21,554 nucleotides of DNA from a virus, in IMG/VR virus record IMGVR_UViG_3300025133_000692, positions 1-21,554 of that record; one strand, written 5' to 3'. Position 1 is the stretch's first letter. Each line of letters starts with the position of its first letter. The notes beneath the pieces were generated by a model. That model searched no databases. It saw only the letters and a list, made by a program, of their open reading frames with translations, and was not told the DNA's origin. Made by a program: the position numbers and the translations under genes. Of this stretch, positions 14,501 to 21,458 are shown piece after piece.

Positions 14501-17500
14501 AAGAAGGAAAGAAAGTACCGATAGAGCCTCGTTTTGCAGGTTGGACTACAAGACCTGCTACATCACAGCAATTAAACTTAATTAAAGGTCTTATAGATTA
14601 CTTTAACGGTGATTTATCTAAGTTCAGTAATTTTTTAACTAGTGAAATAAATGTTAAAAAAATGCTAGAAATTAAAGGTAAGATTACAGGACAGGATTTA
14701 CCTAATCCTAATCAATCTAATATGGTTAAAATGAAAGGCAAGGATGTTGTCTTTGATTCTAAAACAAAATTATATAAATCATTACAACCACCTGCCGGTT
14801 ACGGTATGAGTGATGAAGTTTATGGTGCTTTTATGTTTGGGCCAAAAGCAGGGCCTTTCTTTGCAAACCTAAATTCACTATCTGGAGTAACAATAGATAT
14901 TTGGGCTTCTAGAAGTTTTAATAGACACATAGGTGCATTAACATATGGACTTCCTCCTTCATTAAAAAGTGGAGTTGCAAGTGCACCACGCTCAACAGCG
15001 AATAAAGGTTTACCAATTGAATGGACGGCTAAACAAGAGAGGATTGGAGTACAGAAATTTTTTGATAGAATAACTGAAAAAGTAAACGAAAAAACAGGAG
15101 AAAACTATACAACAAGGGATATGCAAGCCGCTATGTGGTTTTATGAGCAGGGCTTATTCACCGATTTAGGGGCTAGAAGCATACCGGGACTCTTTTCAGA
15201 AGGAGCAAATCGTGCTATAAAGGATAAAACATATGAAACAAGAAACACAGAATATACTCTCCCAGATGAAGCAGTTGAGGGAGAACTTGCAGTTGGCGAG
15301 AGAGGGGCAAAAGTTGCGAGGGACAAAGCCTTGGTGGAAAAACCAGACCTCTCAGTCAGCGAAAGAAAAGAAACAGAAGAAGTAGCTGTATCCGAAAACC
15401 TAGAAGACGTCATAGCACCAGAGTTATCTGTTAGAAAACCTAAACTAGAAGGTGACTTTAGTTTTGATTTTGTTGATAAGGATAATTTTAATGCAAATGA
15501 CCCCCAATTTGAAGATTTTACATCATTAAAAGATTTTTATGATAAAGTTATTGGGCCTGTAGATACACTTGAAGGAGAGTTTGAAACACAAGGAATTGGT
15601 AGTCAACTTAAAACTGATGACTATGGCGATGGAACTGGAAGGTTCTACGCAAACATAATTAAGGATGGCGATAAAGTTGGATTTATACATGGAGAAAATA
15701 CAGACCAAGATATAGCATACGTTCACTACGCTAGAGTGTTCGGATTTGTATCTTTACCAAATCAAGTTTGGAAAAATTTAGCAAAAGAATTTAAAAGAAA
15801 ATTTGGAATAAAAAGATTTGCCGGATATAGAATTACTGGTGCAAGAAAATTATCAGAAAAAAAACAAAGAGAAGTTGAGGAAAAATTATTAGGTGGTGCT
15901 ACATATGTTAGCCCTATTGCAATTAGCCCAGAGTTTTCTGTATCAAATGTAGAATCATTTTACAAAGACCCTGTAAATTATTCTGAATATTCTTTAAGTA
16001 ACAACACTCCACAAACTGATGATTTTTTTACTGAAGCGAAAGTATCTAGTGAAACAGATAATAGGGTGGGAAAAGTACCTTTCCCAAATGTAAGTGAGTT
16101 ATTATTTGAAAATAGAAAACTTAAAGAAGGAACGCCAGTTGCAGTTAGGTTGAATTTAAATACAACAATATTTTATGATGAAAATACAAGTAAAATTAAA
16201 GAACTAAAAAATAAGTTTGCAAACATAAAAAATGAAGAGGGTTTTAAATCATCAAAAGAAAAAGAAAAATATAGAAACAAAAGAAAAAAAGAAATAGCAA
16301 TAGAAACTGGGGTATCAGTTGCCACTTTACAAACTGCACACGATAAAGATACAGATGGAAATGCCCTAGGTTACGATAAGGCTATAACAGTTAAAGACCC
16401 TACTTTTGATGTTAATCAAAAAAAGAGATTTCAAGTTATTGCAAAAGGAGAAAAAACTCCTATGGCATCCGTTAAGGGTGGCATTGTACAGAAAAAAATT
16501 GATGAACCAATAGAAGGAAAAAGAATATTTTTTAATCCATTTAAACATCACTTGTTTATTGATGAGGCAGGGAATGCTGTTAAATCTGTTAAAGGTGAGG
16601 TTACTGTTTTTAATAGTGCCGCATATACAAATGGTGAAATAGAATATTATTCAAGAGAGCAAGGCGAAACTCTTGAGGTAGAAACTGAAAATAATAAATC
16701 TAATGTATCCTACAAGTTTGAAACTGAAAAAGAAAAGTCAGACTTTGAATTACCAGAAATGGATACACTCTCGCAAGAGAAGTTAGTTAAATACGGTCTG
16801 GAGTTTTCCGCATCAAAAGAGGAAGAGAATTTTTCTGATTTAACGAAAAACTTTCGCAGTCATATTAACCCAGAGAAAGTCAGAAGAACCATTCCCGGTC
16901 ATTGGAAGGCACTCACTGACAACTGGCGTGCAAGGTGGCATCAAGCAGGCGTAGACCAGTATTCATCCGTAAGGAGTATTGGCCTTGATGAGCCATACAA
17001 ATTACTAACAATGACACACGCATCATCGGGTGCGATAGAGGGTGCATTGAACTACGGCGTTCCATTCTTGGATAACGATGGAGCCATTGACTTAAAGGAA
17101 AACACTCTGGGAACGGGTCTGTTTACACGATTTGAAAAGTTGGGACAGAATTTACCAATTTTTCTGGAGTGGGTTGCAGCAAATAGAGCGAAGTATTTAG
17201 TAAGCGTAGGAAAAGAAACTGGCTTAGGAACTATAGAGGAAATAAATTCTGCCATTAAGGATTTCTCAAAAGGAAGAGAAAAATTATTTAATCAAGCAAT
17301 AAAAGACTTAAATGAATTCAGAGATGCATTCCTTCAGATAGGATTAAAGTCTGGGTATCTCAGTCAGAAAGCACACGATTCTTGGACTAGAGATGAGGGA
17401 TATGCTTTCTATCTGCCATTCTACAGGTTACTGGAGGATGAGACAAGCACTAGTGGCCCAATGTCTGCCGATGGTATTATTGACCAACCAGAGGTAAAGA

Positions 17501-19383
17501 AATACAGGGGCTCACACCTTCCCGTGAAGGATTTATTCTCCAATATGCTACAGAATTTTAACTTCTTGGCTGAGGCATCACTCAAGAACCAAGCGGGTTT
17601 GAAAACCCTAGAGCAGGGCGAGAAGATAGGCGTAACAAGAAAAGTTGACAAAGAAACCAAAGATTCTGTTTTTGTCAGAAAGAACGGAAGGAAGGTTCAC
17701 TACGAGGTTGATGAGCCTCTAGTTTTACAGGCGTTGCAGGCACTCAACTGGAGTGGTTGGAGTAATCCCGCAATGTCAACTCTAAGAAACTTCAAGAGAT
17801 GGCTCACCATTGGCGTTACAGCAAGTCCCGCATTTAGAATTAGAAACCTTATTCGTGATTCAATTCACTCCATTGCCGTTAGTAAGATAAGCTACAATCC
17901 ACTTGGCAATGTTATGCAGGGCGGAAAAGGTTTTAGTTTTAAAGGCAGGAAAATGTCAGAGCTAAGGGCGAAGATGGCTTTCGGTGGTGGACAGATTCAC
18001 TTCGGTCATATCTACGGCGGAGACCCTAACGCCACTAAGATGCTTCTTGACAGAAACATAGACCTCAACACCGTGATGGAATCGGATGGTTGGGGCAAGG
18101 GTTCTTTAAGACTCTTTAAATCAAAATTCGGAAAGGGTTTGAACTGGTGGCAGGAGATTGGTAACACGGCGGAGAATGTCAACCGTGCCGCCTTATATCA
18201 GCAATTAAGGGATAAAGGCGTTAGCCACTTTGAGGCGAGTTACCAAGCTAGGGATTTATTAAACTTTAGCAGACATGGTGCCCATCCCTTCGTTAGATTT
18301 CTTACCCAGTCAGTTCCATTCCTCAATGCCCGTATTCAAGGCTTGGATAAAATGGGAAGGGCATGGAACAAGGAACAGCGAGCACAGTTGTTAACTACTT
18401 TGGGAGTTTACTCTCTTGCATCAATTGGACTTTACTTAATGTTCAAAGATGACGAGGACTTTAAAGATAGGGAGCAGTGGGACAGGGATACATACCACTG
18501 GTTTAAGTTTCCCGGCACAGAGACAGCATACAGAATTCCACGACCATTTGAGGTTGGTGCAGTTGGCGTAATGTTCGAGAGAATGGTTGAGCAAATTGCC
18601 GATGACGATGTACACGGAATGCTATTTGCTGAAAGAATGGCTCACATTATCGGCGAAACATTCGCCTTTGACTTTAGACCACAGCTAATTACACCTTACC
18701 TTGAGGTATACTCAAACAAGGATACATTCACGGACAGACCAGTTGAACCCCTGTGGATGGGGGCACTCCCTCCAAGCGAGAGGAAATACGCCTACACAAG
18801 CAGTGCGTATGTAAACACAAGCAATATGCTACAGTTCATTCCTTGGAAGGCTATCCAGTTTTCCCCAGTACAAGTTGAGCATTTGGTTGAGGGATACTTC
18901 GGTTGGGTTGGCTCTAGTGTTGCACAGGTTGCATCATTCACGGATTACCCAAGAAAGTTAACCCAATTTACCAGTGCCGAGAGTCCATTGTTCATGGGTT
19001 TTGTTAAGCCTCTGCCATCAATTCAGACAAGATATAAGTCTGAATTTTATGAGGCAATGACTGAAATGAATGAGACTCAGAAACTGATGAATTTGTATAT
19101 GAAGAATGGCGATACGGATAAAGCCATGAAATTATACACCAAGAATAGGGATTTATTAAACTGGAGGGGTACTTACGTTAAGGTTAACTCCCAAATAATA
19201 AAAATAAACCAACAAATAAAATTCATTGAAGCGATGAAAGGTATCTCCGAAAGAGAGAGATATGATAAAGTTAAACAACTTAATTTACTGAAGGCTGAGA
19301 TTGTCAGAACTTTAAAAGAGAATGTTATTGCATATGAGAAAGCTAACAATACTAAGGTAAAAAGACAATCTTGGTGGCATTAG
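11563..19383 (+). CDS. Giant 2606-residue polyvalent internal/ejection protein
   Basis: A single open frame covers 36% of the window. AGGAG at 11553-11557 lies five bases before ATG. I read seven modules. (a) Residues 1-378: a helical start, then Gly/Ala-rich hydrophobic segments near 151-190, 226-252 and 312-330, likely membrane-penetrating. (b) Residues 385-435: a small beta unit (GDKFVVNRQELDEAGNIVSK). (c) Residues 440-745: a zincin-like peptidase, with HENFH at 527-531 and E596 in SREMQAYAF as possible third ligand. (d) Residues 832-1260: resembles HhH-GPD DNA glycosylases, with GPK at 1093-1095 and TIDIWASRSFNR at 1110-1121. (e) Residues 1292-1455: an unknown domain ending YRITGAR. (f) Residues 1462-1745: an LPD-type domain (FNPFKHHLFIDEAGN). 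(g) Residues 1752-2606: a large C-terminal region with RARW, PAFRIRNLIRD at 2089-2099, one membrane segment near 2279-2296 and a coiled-coil tail, resembling LPD38-type polyvalent-associated domains. A motif like PEFSVS recurs at the joints. It is inferred to be packaged and injected with the DNA, comparable in role to the large ejection proteins of podoviruses. Module names are from memory of motifs, not from a search. Confidence 0.9.
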   Translation: MTLLEEIRDLNPSLALIPDDELIENLLEQYQGDLDPEVFMRSLTEERPVESPVVSPTEMPTAGKRPFGVGADPDDIGYGEAFVGGVKSMWERTWGPNITYLRGGIAGLMGDEERAAQLYEQAREQDQAILSKTGYLSFEQATKGPDAGVDTFVKWGLQQAGMSLPYTLMGGVGGIAGRVALKGAMGAGKATFTGWTSAIVPQSASFLLARQHEQVEAGNLDEVNEGAAFAWALPSAMLEGALYPVLGKLFGPISPTNAMRALERGVLGRVAKGSAMGSAVEALTEVGQQAIERYQAGLELDSEDALREYKEAAAGAAFVGGLFGGVTTTAGEAVRAVQPTPKVEEGIQKEEIAKPEEVVQPEDQKTAALDQAKVEQEKPLNFAVEKQGDKFVVNRQELDEAGNIVSKSPVGSVFNTEEEAKAKQVEIQDQKSKLPEQTFFTKDEIVKENPALGNIINDLEEQGNKIAPHVKQVYFQKNLALAKGNAENVVASGGTAGSVADGWYDRTSDYAHISLVDPSKAMETTAHENFHALQRTLDRGYQSGLFKEDEQAALNSYFPDKQTIENIPQSVQKGLGEDVMARLRERHADRPLDSREMQAYAFGAYSALKAQGKRMAAPNPVIRAFKRLWDFIKSAGNVFKKNEVNSVQDLFEKARTGEIGKRPLDVKARPREEVEKLRPKALVAAEKAAAKGVVPSELEYSILEDLDRQYGKQIYNMARRVDKEGKPYTKQKLIEVHEARLPKITDVEKKKERDKRVRAIADLAFLEKDLEESGEYIKLYDEVRGRGKTIGVPEEAGGIEYKIENKAEKAIYDKYFREAAPEDVALEFAVSTPLREKPPKIDFKTDKKVREIAKWLDKKSKRVKDFSKEPVLDKIADDASEEIIWNINRVKGTEETDGIGWYDADITKAFETTEKAIPELKDDIDTKVLLTALAAVTSYEKKAVENWQVATQILRDYIDNGKTRIMTTNPDIWVTETINKEGKKVPIEPRFAGWTTRPATSQQLNLIKGLIDYFNGDLSKFSNFLTSEINVKKMLEIKGKITGQDLPNPNQSNMVKMKGKDVVFDSKTKLYKSLQPPAGYGMSDEVYGAFMFGPKAGPFFANLNSLSGVTIDIWASRSFNRHIGALTYGLPPSLKSGVASAPRSTANKGLPIEWTAKQERIGVQKFFDRITEKVNEKTGENYTTRDMQAAMWFYEQGLFTDLGARSIPGLFSEGANRAIKDKTYETRNTEYTLPDEAVEGELAVGERGAKVARDKALVEKPDLSVSERKETEEVAVSENLEDVIAPELSVRKPKLEGDFSFDFVDKDNFNANDPQFEDFTSLKDFYDKVIGPVDTLEGEFETQGIGSQLKTDDYGDGTGRFYANIIKDGDKVGFIHGENTDQDIAYVHYARVFGFVSLPNQVWKNLAKEFKRKFGIKRFAGYRITGARKLSEKKQREVEEKLLGGATYVSPIAISPEFSVSNVESFYKDPVNYSEYSLSNNTPQTDDFFTEAKVSSETDNRVGKVPFPNVSELLFENRKLKEGTPVAVRLNLNTTIFYDENTSKIKELKNKFANIKNEEGFKSSKEKEKYRNKRKKEIAIETGVSVATLQTAHDKDTDGNALGYDKAITVKDPTFDVNQKKRFQVIAKGEKTPMASVKGGIVQKKIDEPIEGKRIFFNPFKHHLFIDEAGNAVKSVKGEVTVFNSAAYTNGEIEYYSREQGETLEVETENNKSNVSYKFETEKEKSDFELPEMDTLSQEKLVKYGLEFSASKEEENFSDLTKNFRSHINPEKVRRTIPGHWKALTDNWRARWHQAGVDQYSSVRSIGLDEPYKLLTMTHASSGAIEGALNYGVPFLDNDGAIDLKENTLGTGLFTRFEKLGQNLPIFLEWVAANRAKYLVSVGKETGLGTIEEINSAIKDFSKGREKLFNQAIKDLNEFRDAFLQIGLKSGYLSQKAHDSWTRDEGYAFYLPFYRLLEDETSTSGPMSADGIIDQPEVKKYRGSHLPVKDLFSNMLQNFNFLAEASLKNQAGLKTLEQGEKIGVTRKVDKETKDSVFVRKNGRKVHYEVDEPLVLQALQALNWSGWSNPAMSTLRNFKRWLTIGVTASPAFRIRNLIRDSIHSIAVSKISYNPLGNVMQGGKGFSFKGRKMSELRAKMAFGGGQIHFGHIYGGDPNATKMLLDRNIDLNTVMESDGWGKGSLRLFKSKFGKGLNWWQEIGNTAENVNRAALYQQLRDKGVSHFEASYQARDLLNFSRHGAHPFVRFLTQSVPFLNARIQGLDKMGRAWNKEQRAQLLTTLGVYSLASIGLYLMFKDDEDFKDREQWDRDTYHWFKFPGTETAYRIPRPFEVGAVGVMFERMVEQIADDDVHGMLFAERMAHIIGETFAFDFRPQLITPYLEVYSNKDTFTDRPVEPLWMGALPPSERKYAYTSSAYVNTSNMLQFIPWKAIQFSPVQVEHLVEGYFGWVGSSVAQVASFTDYPRKLTQFTSAESPLFMGFVKPLPSIQTRYKSEFYEAMTEMNETQKLMNLYMKNGDTDKAMKLYTKNRDLLNWRGTYVKVNSQIIKINQQIKFIEAMKGISERERYDKVKQLNLLKAEIVRTLKENVIAYEKANNTKVKRQSWWH

Positions 19384-19393
19384 GGGGCGACAT

Positions 19394-19642
19394 ATGGTAG
19401 AAATGAGTGATGAGAAGGTACGAGATATTGTGGTAAAAACAGTTGACGAAACCCTTCAAAAAATGGGATTAAACCCCAGTGAAATATATGAGGCTCAAAA
19501 AGATTTTATGTATCTGAGGGAACAGAGGAAATTGCACGATAAAATTAGCTTTCGAGTTAGGTTCGTTATAGTTGGTTTTATTGTAACAGGTGCCTTAACC
19601 CTTCTTATTTTAGGAGTGAAAACAGCACTAGGAATAAAGTAG
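19394..19642 (+). CDS. Small single-TM membrane protein, holin-like candidate
   Basis: An 82-residue protein with a charged, helical N-terminal half (residues 5-50, including EAQKDFMYLREQRKLHDK) and one membrane segment at about residues 55-78 (RFVIVGFIVTGALTLLILGV). GGGGG at 19383-19387, six bases before ATG 19394, serves as ribosome-binding site; an alternative ATG lies at 19403. Small one-helix proteins of this shape sit between virion and lysis genes in many phages and can act as holin accessory proteins. That role is inferred from shape and context only. Confidence 0.8.
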   Translation: MVEMSDEKVRDIVVKTVDETLQKMGLNPSEIYEAQKDFMYLREQRKLHDKISFRVRFVIVGFIVTGALTLLILGVKTALGIK

Positions 19643-19652
19643 TTACATTATT

Positions 19653-20369
19653 ATGGCGGATAATAAGGTATATAAGCGTATACTCTGTATCTCAGATTTA
19701 CACGCACCCTACAATCACCCCAATAGCCTAGACTTTATTAGGGGATGCAAGAAGGCTTTTCGTCCCGATTTTGTGGTAGGAATGGGTGATGAGCTAGACT
19801 ACAGTGCATCCAGTTATCACGAGTCCTCAACAGAGTTATACAACCCTGCTAAGGAACTTGAAGAAGGAAAAAAAGTCATCAAGGAACTAGAGAAAATGTT
19901 TCCTTCCATGAGGCTCCTAGATTCAAATCACGGCAGTATGGCTTTTCGTAAAGCTAATACAGCGGGATTAGCACAAAGTTTATTAAAGCCTTACAATGAA
20001 ATGTTAGGCGTAAGCAACAAGTGGACTTGGCATGACACAATAACTTTACAGACTCCAATGGGTTCTGTTTATTTTGTGCATCAGCAATCCGCAAATGTCT
20101 TGCAGGTATGTGCGGCAGTATCAATGAATGTCGTACAAGCTCACTATCATACGAAATCGTGCATACATTACACAAGCAGCCCAGAGAGATTGATGTGGGC
20201 GATGAATACAGGATGCTTAATAGATAAGAATCATTTGGCTTTTAAGTATAGTAGAATTATAGTAAAGAGACCAGTTCTAAGTTTATCAGTTATAGATAAC
20301 GGTATACCTAGAATTGTTCCAATGGTGCTTAAAAGAAATGGAGAGTGGGATGGAAAAGTACACCTCTGA
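19653..20369 (+). CDS. Calcineurin-like metallophosphoesterase
   Basis: A 238-residue enzyme of the metallophosphoesterase superfamily, expected to hydrolyse phosphoesters with a two-metal centre. Motifs in order are D15-x-H17 (SDLHAPY), GD at 45-46 (GMGDELD), N92-H93 (SNHG in place of the usual GNHD/E), H143 (YFVHQQS) and H164-x-H166 (AHYHT in place of GHxH). All metal-ligand positions are present, although two flanking glycines and the usual acidic residue after NH are changed. Phage relatives are often single-domain proteins of this size. The substrate is unknown; nucleotides or nucleic acid ends are possible. No strong ribosome-binding site is seen. It overlaps the DUF3310 gene by 20 bases. 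Confidence 0.9.
   Translation: MADNKVYKRILCISDLHAPYNHPNSLDFIRGCKKAFRPDFVVGMGDELDYSASSYHESSTELYNPAKELEEGKKVIKELEKMFPSMRLLDSNHGSMAFRKANTAGLAQSLLKPYNEMLGVSNKWTWHDTITLQTPMGSVYFVHQQSANVLQVCAAVSMNVVQAHYHTKSCIHYTSSPERLMWAMNTGCLIDKNHLAFKYSRIIVKRPVLSLSVIDNGIPRIVPMVLKRNGEWDGKVHL
20340..20343 (+). promoter_or_regulatory. Ribosome-binding site GGAG favouring ATG 20350
   Basis: GGAG lies six bases before the ATG at 20350. The alternatives are weaker: the in-frame ATG at 20314 would force a 56-base overlap, and the ATG at 20374 has GAGG only two bases away. Confidence 0.6.
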
Positions 20370-20604
20370 GGATATGGTTAACAGACCACCACACTATCGG
20401 TTTGGTGGGTATGAGTTATTAGATGTTATTAAAGCGAAATTAAAAGAGTCCAAAATGGATGCTGTGCAAGCGGCTCTATGGATTCAATTAGTACAATACT
20501 TATTTAGATATGACGTAAAGGGTAAACCTTTCGAGGATTTGAATAAGGCTAAATTTTATCTCAATGATTTATACAAAGAAACCGAAAAAACCAATAGAGA
20601 CTAA
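20350..20604 (+). CDS. DUF3310-like small phage protein
   Basis: An 84-residue protein matching the DUF3310 pattern: VNRPPHYRFGGYELLDVI near the start, then QYLFRYDVKGKPFEDLNKA and a closing AKFYLNDLY. The family is often labelled a nucleotide-kinase-like protein of unknown function and is widespread in T7-like and other phages. The expected EC pair after the gly-gly motif is replaced here by EL. The start at 20350 is chosen for its ribosome-binding site; a 36-base longer form from 20314 is possible. It overlaps the metallophosphoesterase gene, suggesting a joint nucleotide-related role (inference). Confidence 0.85.
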   Translation: MEKYTSEDMVNRPPHYRFGGYELLDVIKAKLKESKMDAVQAALWIQLVQYLFRYDVKGKPFEDLNKAKFYLNDLYKETEKTNRD

Positions 20605-20713
20605 AGCTCTCAAGGACATGACTTTTAAAGAGTTTGTCATTGAGATGCAAAAAACTAACAAGCTCAAAGCCAGAGTTGGCAATGTGCGTGTAAAAATAGG
20701 AGGAAAGAAATGA
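20564..20713 (+). CDS. Tiny basic protein (49 residues)
   Basis: An open frame starting at ATG 20564 inside the end of the DUF3310 gene and ending in an ATGA overlap with the next gene. The product is strongly basic: MIYTKKPKKPIETK, then FKEFVIEMQKTNK and a final VRVKIGGKK. Without it, 20605-20709 would be the only real gap in the window, and the ATGA junction fits the coupling used by its neighbours. No ribosome-binding site is obvious before 20564; an internal ATG at 20618 would give 31 residues. Function unknown. Confidence 0.55.
   Translation: MIYTKKPKKPIETKALKDMTFKEFVIEMQKTNKLKARVGNVRVKIGGKK
20698..20703 (+). promoter_or_regulatory. Strong ribosome-binding site AGGAGG
   Basis: AGGAGG lies six bases before ATG 20710 and supports the 39-residue membrane-protein gene. 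It is the fullest Shine-Dalgarno match I noticed in the window. Confidence 0.8.
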
Positions 20714-20829
20714 ATCTATTAAAAGACTTATGGTCACATTTAAAAGAGTGGTCAGACTGGTCAATGAAGGATTGGATTAAGGCGGGTATTGTCGCTATAA
20801 TCGTAATCGTAGTAATTGGGGCAATCTAA
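20710..20829 (+). CDS. 39-residue single-TM membrane protein
   Basis: The translation is a Trp-rich amphipathic N-terminal half (LWSHLKEWSDWSMKDWIKAG) followed by one membrane helix (IVAIIVIVVIGAI) reaching the C-terminus. The gene has a consensus ribosome-binding site (20698-20703) and an ATGA overlap with the gene before it. Very similar tiny proteins (an LKD.W.HLKEW start and an AI.I.VIGAI end) sit beside holin genes in marine phages I remember. A holin partner or antiholin role is plausible but unproven. Confidence 0.8.
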   Translation: MNLLKDLWSHLKEWSDWSMKDWIKAGIVAIIVIVVIGAI

Positions 20830-20832
20830 CCC

Positions 20833-21228
20833 ATGTTAAATTTATTACTTAAACCCTTGCTCGGCGTTGCCGGGCAAGCGGTATCTGGATTTATAGAAAC
20901 GAAGAAAGCTAAAGCTGAAAATAAATTAGTTGAAATAAAAGCTAAAACTAAATTGAAAGAACAGCAAATAGCAGGCGAGGTTTCGTGGGAAGCATCAGCC
21001 GTAGACCAAATGAAGGGGTCGTGGAAAGATGAGCTAATTTTAATTTGCTTACTGACACCTGCCGTGCTCGTTTTCGTGCCGGGAATGACACCACACATAG
21101 AGGCGGGGTTTCTCGCACTCCATAATTTGCCGGATTATTATAAACATTTATTATATTTAGCCTGCTCAGTTTCATTTGGCGTGAAAATGGGGCCTGCGGC
21201 TATGGGATTATTTAAAAAGAAAAAATGA
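20833..21228 (+). CDS. Holin of the 3-TM type
   Basis: A 131-residue protein resembling the phage Holin_3TMs family, which forms holes in the inner membrane to end infection. An amphipathic N-terminus (LLLKPLLGVAGQAVSGF) and a Lys/Glu-rich linker (residues 22-50) precede WKDE at 64-67. The first clear membrane segment follows at about 68-84 (LILICLLTPAVLVFVPG). Next come the family signature GFLALHNLPDYYKHLL and the last segment CSVSFGVKMG (about 104-120), ending in KKKK. WKDE plus a GF..L..LP.YY...L.....SFG pattern is diagnostic in my experience. It lies three bases after the 39-residue membrane protein and overlaps the next gene by ATGA. A strong hairpin lies in codons 8-16. Confidence 0.88.
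   Translation: MLNLLLKPLLGVAGQAVSGFIETKKAKAENKLVEIKAKTKLKEQQIAGEVSWEASAVDQMKGSWKDELILICLLTPAVLVFVPGMTPHIEAGFLALHNLPDYYKHLLYLACSVSFGVKMGPAAMGLFKKKK
20856..20878 (+). other. GC-rich hairpin inside the holin start region
   Basis: CTTGCTCGGC (20856-20865) can pair with GCCGGGCAAG (20869-20878) across a three-base loop. This gives ten pairs, nine Watson-Crick and one G-U. It is strikingly GC-rich for this genome and begins 23 bases after the holin ATG. No T-run follows, so it is not a standard terminator. A translational brake or RNase III-type site is possible. Confidence 0.6.
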
Positions 21229-21458
21229 TAACACCAGAGAGACTTAGTGCGTGGCGAATATTTCCACGTCTATTAATTACTTTATATGGTGTAGCTTTTT
21301 TTCGTACAACGGAGTGGTTTATGCAACTACCCGACCCTACGAATGCACAGTCAGCCTTTGTATCAGTAGTTGTTGGTGCGGGAGCGGCGTGGTTTGGACT
21401 CTATGTAGGAGGAACCAGACTAGGAACTGCCAAAGCTGAAAATAAAGATAAGCTATAA
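21225..21458 (+). CDS. Two-TM small membrane protein of the lysis block
   Basis: A 77-residue protein starting with an ATGA overlap with the holin gene. ITPERLSAWRIFPRLLITLYG leads into the first membrane segment (about 14-33), then TEWFMQLPDPTNAQSAFVS, a second membrane segment (about 44-63, VVVGAGAAWFGLYVGG), and a charged tail. I recall this conserved WFM.LP.PT...S.FVS pattern from many phages, next to holin genes, without an assigned function. A hole-forming partner, antiholin or envelope role is an inference. Confidence 0.85.
   Translation: MITPERLSAWRIFPRLLITLYGVAFFRTTEWFMQLPDPTNAQSAFVSVVVGAGAAWFGLYVGGTRLGTAKAENKDKL

Noticed and set aside
19384-19393. Possible terminator after the giant gene
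   Set aside because: The ten-base gap has no stem or T-run and is mainly the next gene's ribosome-binding site.
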